Shown piece after piece: positions 44,862-51,964 of a stretch of DNA of 64,000 nt; the first letter of the stretch is position 1, and each line of letters opens with the position of its first letter. The position numbers and the translations under genes are program-made. Under the pieces are notes generated by a model that was given only the letters and a program-made list of their open reading frames with translations, was not told where the DNA came from and searched no databases. Origin of the DNA: Vibrio sp. HA2012 (lineage in GTDB: Bacteria; Pseudomonadota; Gammaproteobacteria; Enterobacterales; Vibrionaceae); assembly GCF_002812955.1 (NCBI RefSeq), contig NZ_PFXK01000003.1, positions 310,001-374,000 on the forward strand, written 5' to 3'.

Positions 44862-45923
44862 TTACCGGACACCAAACCGGTGAAGCGTCTTCTCTTCATA
44901 CACTTCACCAGGGTTCAGGCGGATCGTAGAAAAATGAGCGCAATTAGGGCTGTCAGGAAAATGCTGCGTTTCCAGACACAGAGCACCACACGCTTCATAT
45001 TTATAACCATTGCGGCCAAACCAGGGCTTATTCGACAATTTAAACGCGTTATAAAACTGAACAGCAGGCTGAGTCGTCAAAACAACCATTACACGGCCAG
45101 ATTCAGGTTCATATAATTCCGCAGCAAATGCATATTCACCTTCAGTCTCACGTTTGTGCAGAATATAGTTATGGTCATAAGCGCCATCAGGCACATTTAA
45201 CTTATTCTCAGCAATAGTCGCCGGGGTAGAGAAGTCCAGTCCGGAACCTTTTACTGATAAAATTTCCCCCGTCGGGATCATGTTATCTGCAACCGGAGTA
45301 TAAAAATCAGCATATAACTTTAGTACATGTCCATCGGTACTTCCCGAATCATGACCGGCAAGATTGTAATAACTGTGGTTGACCAGATTGACAACTGTAG
45401 GTTTATCCGTCGTTGCTCTGAAATTGTAATGAAGCTGATTATCTTCATCCAGACCGATGGTATGAACTACATTTAAGGTACCGCCATAGCCAGATTCACC
45501 GTCTGGTGAAACTCGGTTAAAATGTAAAAAAATACCGCGTTCCTTCTCTTCGACGGCGTAATCCCACACATATTTATCAAAACCTTTCCTGCCACCATGA
45601 ATATGCTGACCAGTCGGCAACTCATTCGTTTCGAGCTGAAAATGCTCTCCATCCAGAGAATACTTTCCATCTTTAATACGGTTTGCACACCGACCTGCAA
45701 TCGCACCAAAAAATGGATGACCGGCCAAATACTTATCCAGATTTTCATAACCCAAAACTACGTCTGCCAGTCTACCTCTACGGTCAGGCGTCTCAATAGA
45801 AGTAACAATACAACCGTAATTAGTTACCGAAACCTTTGTGCCTGTTTCATTTTCCAGAGTAAACAGTTGCACGGGTTTATCCTGACCTTCAACTGAACCC
45901 CATGGAATGCGTGTAAGTTTCAC
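44862..45923 (-). CDS. Aldose 1-epimerase (GalM-type mutarotase), probable SQ mutarotase
   Basis: A 353-residue galactose-mutarotase fold protein. Catalytic residues appear in VNHSYYNLAG (His) and CLETQHFPDSPN (Glu), with GRCANRIKDGKY and HGGRKGFDKYVWD typical of GalM. Mutarotases accompany SQ clusters because YihQ releases one anomer and YihS needs the other. It is longer and more GalM-like than E. coli YihR (308 residues), so orthology to YihR is not assumed. It lies between yihU and yihS in one operon. Confidence 0.85.
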   Translation of the reverse strand: MKLTRIPWGSVEGQDKPVQLFTLENETGTKVSVTNYGCIVTSIETPDRRGRLADVVLGYENLDKYLAGHPFFGAIAGRCANRIKDGKYSLDGEHFQLETNELPTGQHIHGGRKGFDKYVWDYAVEEKERGIFLHFNRVSPDGESGYGGTLNVVHTIGLDEDNQLHYNFRATTDKPTVVNLVNHSYYNLAGHDSGSTDGHVLKLYADFYTPVADNMIPTGEILSVKGSGLDFSTPATIAENKLNVPDGAYDHNYILHKRETEGEYAFAAELYEPESGRVMVVLTTQPAVQFYNAFKLSNKPWFGRNGYKYEACGALCLETQHFPDSPNCAHFSTIRLNPGEVYEEKTLHRFGVR

Positions 45924-45965
45924 AATATTGCCTCTGTATGATCCGTTTAACGTTAAGGTGCCGAA

Positions 45966-46859
45966 TTATTGGATTTTTGGTTCCAGACCAGACGTTACCC
46001 GGAGCTGCTCAAGTACTGCAGTCCAGTCCTGGCGACCACGTCCTGCTGCTTTAGCAATACTGTATAGCTCACGTGATGCAGCACCACATGGCATAGGTAC
46101 ATGAACCTGATTAGCAAGATCTAATGCAATACCCAAATCTTTATGCGCAAGGTCAATCATAAATGCAGGAGCCAAATTGCCAGCCAGCACCTTACCCGGC
46201 CAAGTCGTAGTAAAGTGTCCTTTACCAGCAGGAGTCCCACTCATCACTTTTAACGCCGTATCAAACTCCAGGCCAAGCGCTTCTGCCAGTGTTGCAGCTT
46301 CAGCAGACAACGCATTTAACGCAATGCTCATATAGTTATTAATTATTTTTACACGGATACCCATACCTGCACCGCCGGCATCAATAGTTTCACTACCCAT
46401 ACAGTCAAACAGAGGCTGGGCCTTAATAATCTGCTCTTTCGTTCCGCCCGCAAGGATCAGAAGTTCTCCCTTTACTGCATGGTCAGATGTCCGCCCGACA
46501 GGGGCTTCCATCATCTCAAAGCCTTTTTTTGCCATTTCCTTAATCAGAGCATCAGTTTCGAATGGATGGATTGTCGACATATCAATCAAGAGTGCATCTT
46601 TACGCATAGTTGTTGTAATACTGTCATCTCCGAAGATAACACTTCTGACTAATGCACCATTAGGTAACATGGTAATGATAAACTCTGCATCCATAGCAGC
46701 ATCAGCAGGGGAGACTGCAGCTTTCGCCCCCTGTTCTACCAGACTTGCTACTGCATCAGTACTGATATCAAAAACTTTTAATGCATGGCCACCTTTAATA
46801 AGAGTTGCAGCCATAGGGCTTCCCATCTGTCCCAAACCGATGAATCCGATAGTTGACAT
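45966..46859 (-). CDS. yihU: Sulfolactaldehyde reductase YihU
   Basis: A 297-residue beta-hydroxyacid dehydrogenase (E. coli YihU has 298). Start at 46859 with GGAACAGG upstream. The Rossmann motif [13 protein letters not shown], the phosphate-free sulfonate-binding VGRTS at 121-125, catalytic K171 in [10 protein letters not shown] and [16 protein letters not shown] are shared with YihU in order and position. It reduces sulfolactaldehyde with NADH to dihydroxypropanesulfonate (DHPS). In E. coli DHPS is excreted; here the same locus encodes an HpsG-like lyase that could cleave it. First gene of its operon, divergent from yihV. Confidence 0.95.
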   Translation of the reverse strand: MSTIGFIGLGQMGSPMAATLIKGGHALKVFDISTDAVASLVEQGAKAAVSPADAAMDAEFIITMLPNGALVRSVIFGDDSITTTMRKDALLIDMSTIHPFETDALIKEMAKKGFEMMEAPVGRTSDHAVKGELLILAGGTKEQIIKAQPLFDCMGSETIDAGGAGMGIRVKIINNYMSIALNALSAEAATLAEALGLEFDTALKVMSGTPAGKGHFTTTWPGKVLAGNLAPAFMIDLAHKDLGIALDLANQVHVPMPCGAASRELYSIAKAAGRGRQDWTAVLEQLRVTSGLEPKIQ

Positions 46860-46940
46860 GTCCTGTTCCTTTTTCATATTGCAAGAGATTATGTTGATAA
46901 TTCAACAATACAATCTTTTGACTTACGCAACAGCAACGCA

Positions 46941-46983
46941 TGTCACATTTTGTTGTTTTATGTACTTGAATGTTGTTTTGTGA
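46941..46983. promoter_or_regulatory. Candidate YihW operator between yihU and yihV
   Basis: TGTCACATTTTGTTGTTTTATG is followed by a direct repeat: TGTTGTTTT occurs at 46951 and again at 46971, exactly two helical turns apart. A TGTCAC-N-GTTTTATGT combination also occurs at 50138-50160. Direct repeats at helical spacing are usual for DeoR-family operators. Confidence 0.5.
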
Positions 46984-47113
46984 TAAAAATCGTAGTCTAC
47001 GTATCATGTTTTATTATACAGTGTCCATAAGATGACGCTGAAGTTGGTAAAAATAAGGACATAACAACTTACTTTTATCAGCATAACTAACGATAGAAGA
47101 AGAGAATTTAACT

Positions 47114-48013
47114 ATGCCGATAGCATGTCTGGGAATAACGGTATTGGATCGGATTCAGCGTGTTGCTGAATTACCGACCACAGGGGGTAAATATGTGGCA
47201 ACGGACTACTTTGAAGTGGGAGGAGGCCCCGCTGCCACTGCTGCTGTAGCGGTATCTAAGCTAGGAAAGTCTGTCGATTTTATTGGTCGTGTCGGAAGTG
47301 ATTCCGTCGCTGATACCATGCTTTCCGAACTCTCTGGTTATGGGGTAGGAGTTGAAAAATGTATTCAAATACCCAACGCCTGCTCGGCTTTTTCAGCCAT
47401 ACTCGTTGATGATGAAGGCGAGCGTATGATCATAAATTATCAGGATAAATCCTTAAGTCGTGATATAGAACCATTATTATCTGTTGATTTTTCAAAGTAT
47501 TCAGCCATTCTAGTTGATGTTCGTTGGCCAGAAGGCGCCAAATATGCCCTTGAGCAGGCTCGTATTTATGGAATTCCATCCGTACTTGATGCCGATCTTT
47601 CTCCGGAACCGATAGACGAATTAGTCGAACTGGCTGATCATGTGGCATTTTCTGAACCAGGATTAGCAAAATTGAGCGAAACCAGCAATCCGATTGAAGG
47701 GTTGAAAATTGCTCAGAAAAAGACAAATGGGATGGTTTATGTTACTGTCGGCGCAGAAGGCTGCTACTGGCTGGAAAATGGTCAGATTATGCACCAGAAA
47801 GGCAGAAAAGTTCATGTCGTTGACACCACCGGAGCCGGTGATGTATTTCATGGCGCTTTTGCTGTAGCTGTTTCTGAGAAGATGGAAACACGTCAGGCAG
47901 TAATATTTTCCAATACAGTTGCAGCACTTAAATGCACTAAATTAGGCGGACGTGACGGTATTCCTGACAGAATGACCGTAAATACGGAAATAGCCAATCA
48001 GTGCTCCAGTTAA
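47114..48013 (+). CDS. yihV: Sulfofructose kinase YihV (PfkB family)
   Basis: Phosphorylates 6-deoxy-6-sulfofructose at C1 with ATP. The 299-residue sequence follows E. coli YihV: CLGITVLDRIQ at the start, GGKYVATDYFEVGGGPAATAAVAVSKLG, DVRWPEGAKYALEQAR, HVAFSEPGLAKL and the PfkB signature DTTGAGDVFHGAFA with the catalytic Asp. The C-terminal ALKCTKLGGRDGIPD is also shared. It is divergent from yihU and followed after 15 bases by yihW. Confidence 0.94.
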   Translation: MPIACLGITVLDRIQRVAELPTTGGKYVATDYFEVGGGPAATAAVAVSKLGKSVDFIGRVGSDSVADTMLSELSGYGVGVEKCIQIPNACSAFSAILVDDEGERMIINYQDKSLSRDIEPLLSVDFSKYSAILVDVRWPEGAKYALEQARIYGIPSVLDADLSPEPIDELVELADHVAFSEPGLAKLSETSNPIEGLKIAQKKTNGMVYVTVGAEGCYWLENGQIMHQKGRKVHVVDTTGAGDVFHGAFAVAVSEKMETRQAVIFSNTVAALKCTKLGGRDGIPDRMTVNTEIANQCSS

Positions 48014-48028
48014 ATACAAGGTATTATC

Positions 48029-48787
48029 GTGACTAATCCAAGACAAGAGAAATTACTACAATTAGTTATTGATAAAGGTTACTGCACCGTCGAAGAGCTG
48101 GCAGAAATCTTAGAAGTTTCAACCCAGACAATCAGACGAGATATAAAAAAACTGAGTGAAGAACGACTGCTGGTTCGCCATCATGGTGGCGCCAGCTCTC
48201 CTTCCAGTACAGTTAACCTTGATTATGAAATTCGTAAGGTATCAGAAACACAGGAAAAGAATGCTATTGCTGAACGCATTGCTCAGATGATCCCTGATAA
48301 TTCGACAATTTTCCTTACTATTGGTACCACCACCGAAGTCATTGCCAGCCATTTGCTGAAAAAAAATAACCTGCATATCGTAACCAATTCACTCAGAGTT
48401 GCGAATGTATTGCACAGTAGTAAAAGCTTTGATGTGCTAATCCCCAGTGGAAAAATCAGAGCATCAAATGGCGGCATTATGGGAACAGAAGCCATTGATT
48501 TTATTAGCAACTTTAGATTTGACTATTTGATTACTAGTGCGGGTTCCATGGATCAGGACGGTACTCTGTTAGAATATGATCTGAATGAAACTGCGATCGC
48601 TCAGGCCGTGATGAAGTCCGCCAGAAATGTATTTGTTGCACTGGACTCAACCAAGTTCGTACCAAAAGGCTCCATTGAGCTGGGTAACATCAGTCAGGCA
48701 ACCGTATTATTTACTGATTCACAGCCTCCGGGTGATGTGATGAGTGTCATTAAGCAGCATGATGTACGTTTAGAAATTTGTATGTAG
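48029..48787 (+). CDS. yihW: DeoR-family repressor YihW (CsqR)
   Basis: A 252-residue repressor: DeoR winged helix (TVEELAEILEVSTQTIRRDIKKLSEE, residues about 19-45) and a sugar-phosphate-binding DeoRC domain (TIFLTIGTTTEVIASHLL, ITSAGSMDQDGTLLEYDLNE). E. coli YihW/CsqR is induced by SQ or its glycoside. The GTG start follows AAGG with eight-base spacing. It is cotranscribed with the kinase gene and probably controls the divergent promoters of the island, where a shared TGTCAC...GTTTTATGT element is found. Confidence 0.92.
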   Translation: MTNPRQEKLLQLVIDKGYCTVEELAEILEVSTQTIRRDIKKLSEERLLVRHHGGASSPSSTVNLDYEIRKVSETQEKNAIAERIAQMIPDNSTIFLTIGTTTEVIASHLLKKNNLHIVTNSLRVANVLHSSKSFDVLIPSGKIRASNGGIMGTEAIDFISNFRFDYLITSAGSMDQDGTLLEYDLNETAIAQAVMKSARNVFVALDSTKFVPKGSIELGNISQATVLFTDSQPPGDVMSVIKQHDVRLEICM

Positions 48788-48873
48788 TTTTTTCTGATAA
48801 CCGGTTCAGAGACACCGGTATCTGAACTCACTTCATCAATATAAATACTGAATACCGCTCATAATAAAGAAAT

Positions 48874-48905
48874 AATGCCAGCGACATCCGCTGGCATTAT
48901 TTTAT
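48874..48905 (+). terminator. Terminator between convergent yihW and gldA
   Basis: AATGCCAGCG / CGCTGGCATT perfect 10-bp stem, five-base loop, followed by ATTTTATTT. Confidence 0.85.
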
Positions 48906-48924
48906 TTACTATACAAATAGATCG

Positions 48925-50010
48925 TTACATCGAACCCAGTTCATTTGCCGTTAACAATGCAGCAAGCACCAATTCAGGCGTCACTTCAAATGGCATATTG
49001 TGGATAGTTTCACCTTCAGCGCAAGAAGCTTTAGCCACTTCCATCAAATCATCACGATTAATTTCCGCTACTCCCATATCCTTGAGGTTGGTTGGCAAAC
49101 CAACAGATTTACAGAAATTCAGTACTTCGTTGATTTCTGCCATCGGCGCATTCTCAAGTACCAGTTGAGTCAGTGTGCCAAACGCTACTTTTTCACCATG
49201 ATACAGGTGATGACACTCTTCCAGCTTTGTCAGACCATTGTGGATTGCATGTGCAGCAGCAAGGCCTGAAGACTCGAATCCAATACCGGAAAGGTAGGTG
49301 TTAGCTTCGATGATATTTTCCACAGCCGCATTAGATAAATTCTGATCACAGGCAATTTTGGCTTTCAGGCCATCTTCAATCAAAGTTTCATAGCATAACT
49401 TGGCCAAAGCCTGAGCTGAACGGGTCGGTGCGCCACCAGCCATCGTTGCTTTGCCTGAGATACCATTTGCGCGAGCCTCAAAGTAAGTAGACAGAGCATC
49501 TCCCATACCAGAAACAAGCAAGCGTGTTGGAGCTCCTGCAATTATCTGTGTATCCATGATCACCATATTCGGATTATTTGGGATCATCAGATATTCACTG
49601 AATTCTCCTTCTGGTGTATAAACAACAGCCAGTGCAGATGTCGGTGCGTCTGTTGATGCGATGGTTGGAACAACAACAACAGGAATTTTATTGAAAAAAG
49701 CCGCTGACTTGGCGGTATCAAGAGTCTTTCCTCCACCAATCCCTACTACAGCTTCTGCTCCAATTTCCTTTGCAATGTGCATCACGCGTTCAATTTCAGG
49801 ACGGCTACATTCACCCACGAATTCCGCCATAACAATTTCTACACCAGCATCTTCACAACTTTTTTTAACCGTTTCACCAACCAAGCCAGTCACAAAACCA
49901 TCAGCGATGGCCAGAACTTTAGTACCAAGTGGTTTGACATATTCACCAATACTCGCCATCACGTTAGCGCCCTGGATATATTTGCTTGGTGAAATGATAA
50001 TTTTGTCCAT
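48925..50010 (-). CDS. gldA: Glycerol dehydrogenase GldA (probable hydroxyacetone/DHA reductase)
   Basis: A 361-residue zinc- and NAD-dependent type III alcohol dehydrogenase, closely like E. coli GldA: MDKIIISPSKYIQGA, GIGGGKTLDTAK, PTIASTDAPTSALAV, PNNPNMVIMDT, ANTYLSGIGFESSGLAAAHAIHNGL and HHLYHGEKVAFGTL (zinc histidines in the last two). GldA interconverts glycerol and dihydroxyacetone and reduces hydroxyacetone to 1,2-propanediol. Inside an SQ island with an HpsG-like lyase, the second activity would dispose of the hydroxyacetone and reoxidise NADH. It is divergent from dhaKLM and convergent with yihW. Confidence 0.93.
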   Translation of the reverse strand: MDKIIISPSKYIQGANVMASIGEYVKPLGTKVLAIADGFVTGLVGETVKKSCEDAGVEIVMAEFVGECSRPEIERVMHIAKEIGAEAVVGIGGGKTLDTAKSAAFFNKIPVVVVPTIASTDAPTSALAVVYTPEGEFSEYLMIPNNPNMVIMDTQIIAGAPTRLLVSGMGDALSTYFEARANGISGKATMAGGAPTRSAQALAKLCYETLIEDGLKAKIACDQNLSNAAVENIIEANTYLSGIGFESSGLAAAHAIHNGLTKLEECHHLYHGEKVAFGTLTQLVLENAPMAEINEVLNFCKSVGLPTNLKDMGVAEINRDDLMEVAKASCAEGETIHNMPFEVTPELVLAALLTANELGSM

Positions 50011-50137
50011 TTTAGACCTCTTCTAGTTATGGATAGGGTTTGCGTTGCTTATGTAACCAACAAAATGTCTGTACAACCGTGATCAGAGGCTCATTTTGTG
50101 AAATCGTGTCGCTTTATGCTCGTTTTATTTTGAAACG

Positions 50138-50160
50138 TGTCACTTAATTTGTTTTATGTG
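50138..50160. promoter_or_regulatory. Candidate YihW operator between gldA and dhaK
   Basis: TGTCACTTAATTTGTTTTATGTG matches the element at 46941 in TGTCAC and GTTTTATGT with nearly equal spacing. CTTTATG and GTTTTATT repeats at about ten-base steps precede it (50112-50130). Confidence 0.5.
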
Positions 50161-50256
50161 TTGTTAATATTACATTTAGTGACATATAGTAGTCCCACTT
50201 TAGGTTCTTCCTGCCAATACAAATAAAGTTTATCTGACAATAGTGAAGTGAATGTG

Positions 50257-51321
50257 ATGAAGAAATTAATAAACGATGTTGAAAATGTAGTTTCGGAGCA
50301 AGTCAAAGGTCTTGCTCTCGCGAATCCAGATTTAAAACTGATTGAAGATCCGTGTTTTATCTATCACGAAAAGAGCCAGGATAAAGTTTCTCTGGTTTCT
50401 GGCGGAGGTAGTGGTCATGAACCTCTTCATGCCGGTTTTGTCGGCAAAGGTATGTTAACAGCAGCATGCCCGGGAGCCGTATTTACTTCACCAACACCGG
50501 ATCAAATGATCGAGTGTGGGAAAACCATTCCAAATGAAAAAGGCGTCCTTTACCTCATTAAAAATTACACCGGAGATGTACTGAATTTTGAAATGGCTGT
50601 AGAAATGCTGCACATGGACAGCATCACCGTCGGTTCTATAGTGATTGACGATGATATTGCAGTAAAGGATTCCCTGTACACTGCCGGACGCCGAGGGGTT
50701 GCTGCAACAGTACTTATTGAAAAGTTAGTCGGAGCTGCAGCCGATGCTGGTAAAAATATTGAGTACTGTGAAGCTTTGGCAACTCGGTTGAATAATCGCT
50801 CCCGTTCGATCGGTGTTGCTCTTTCCGCTTGTGTTGTTCCTGCAAATGGAAAGCCTTCCTTTGTACTGGCTGATGACGAAATTGAATTTGGCGTCGGCAT
50901 TCATGGTGAACCGGGGATTGAACGTCGTGAATATAAAAATGCAGATACTACAACGTCTGAAATGCTCAAAGAACTGCTTGAAGCACAGCCATATACCCGT
51001 ATTCTGAAAATCTGGAACCGTGAAACAGGTGAGTGGGTTGAAACAGAGCAAACAACAGAAAATCTGGATAAAGGCGATAATCTGATTGTTCTTGTTAATG
51101 GTCTTGGCGGTACACCTGAATCCGAACTATTTGGCACCTATCGTAAAGTGCATGAAGAGTTAGAAGATGCGGGGTTTAATATCGCCCGTACATTAGTCGG
51201 TAACTACTGTACTTCACTGAATATGGAAGGTTTCTCAATCACACTGCTAAAGGCAGATGAAGAAATCTTAGAACTGTGGGATGCTCCTGTTGCAACCCCG
51301 TCAATGCGCTGGGGTTGCTGA
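50257..51321 (+). CDS. dhaK: Dihydroxyacetone kinase substrate-binding subunit DhaK (PTS type)
   Basis: A 354-residue subunit (E. coli 356) that binds dihydroxyacetone covalently through a histidine, here H216 in GVGIHGEPG; GGGSGHEPLH and DDDIAVKDSLYTAGRRG are also conserved. MKKLINDVEN at ATG 50257 is the E. coli-like start; GTG codons at 50248 and 50254 are in frame upstream. It receives phosphate from DhaL-ADP using PEP by way of DhaM. The product DHAP enters glycolysis. The dhaL start lies one base after its stop. Confidence 0.94.
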   Translation: MKKLINDVENVVSEQVKGLALANPDLKLIEDPCFIYHEKSQDKVSLVSGGGSGHEPLHAGFVGKGMLTAACPGAVFTSPTPDQMIECGKTIPNEKGVLYLIKNYTGDVLNFEMAVEMLHMDSITVGSIVIDDDIAVKDSLYTAGRRGVAATVLIEKLVGAAADAGKNIEYCEALATRLNNRSRSIGVALSACVVPANGKPSFVLADDEIEFGVGIHGEPGIERREYKNADTTTSEMLKELLEAQPYTRILKIWNRETGEWVETEQTTENLDKGDNLIVLVNGLGGTPESELFGTYRKVHEELEDAGFNIARTLVGNYCTSLNMEGFSITLLKADEEILELWDAPVATPSMRWGC

Positions 51322-51322
51322 T

Positions 51323-51961
51323 ATGTCTGAAATAACAAAATCTCAAATTTTGACCTGGCTAAATAACTGCAGTGCAGTTTATTCAGAAAACCGGAATAGA
51401 TTGACTGAACTGGATGCTGCTATCGGCGATGCAGATCACGGGCTGAATATGGATCGCGGATTTAGCGATGTAGCAAGCAAACTTCCATCGGTAGAAGACA
51501 AAGATATCGGTACCATCTTTAAGACCACAGGCATGTCTCTACTATCGAAAGTCGGAGGTGCGTCAGGCCCTCTATATGGCACATTCTTTATCCGGGCTGC
51601 AACAAAATCTACAAATAAAGAATCACTGAATCTGGCTGAACTGACAGAGATACTTCAGGCAGGTGTGGATGGTGTAGTAAGTCGTGGAAAGGCAGAGCCT
51701 GGCGATAAAACCATGTGTGATGTCTGGTGGGATGTCATTGCTGAAGCGAATGCCGCGTCAGAGCGTGGAGACAGCATACAGGAAGCATTACAAGTGATGG
51801 CTTCAGCCGCGGCTGCCGGTGCGGAAAAAACCATTCCTATGCTGGCAAGAAAAGGACGGGCAAGCTATCTGGGTGAACGGAGCATTGGTCATCAGGATCC
51901 CGGAGCAACCTCGACTATGCTGATGATTGAAACCTTAAACAAGGTATTAAATGAGGCATAA
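51323..51961 (+). CDS. dhaL: Dihydroxyacetone kinase ADP-binding subunit DhaL
   Basis: A 212-residue helical-barrel protein (E. coli 210) that keeps ADP bound as a coenzyme. The Mg2+-ADP ligands lie in DAAIGDADHGLNMDRGF; further matches are GGASGPLYGTFF, AEPGDKTMCD and YLGERSIGHQDPGATST. The start at 51323 directly follows the dhaK stop; the longer overlapping frame is not needed. dhaM begins three bases downstream, so all three subunits are translated together. Confidence 0.95.
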   Translation: MSEITKSQILTWLNNCSAVYSENRNRLTELDAAIGDADHGLNMDRGFSDVASKLPSVEDKDIGTIFKTTGMSLLSKVGGASGPLYGTFFIRAATKSTNKESLNLAELTEILQAGVDGVVSRGKAEPGDKTMCDVWWDVIAEANAASERGDSIQEALQVMASAAAAGAEKTIPMLARKGRASYLGERSIGHQDPGATSTMLMIETLNKVLNEA

Positions 51962-51964
51962 CAA

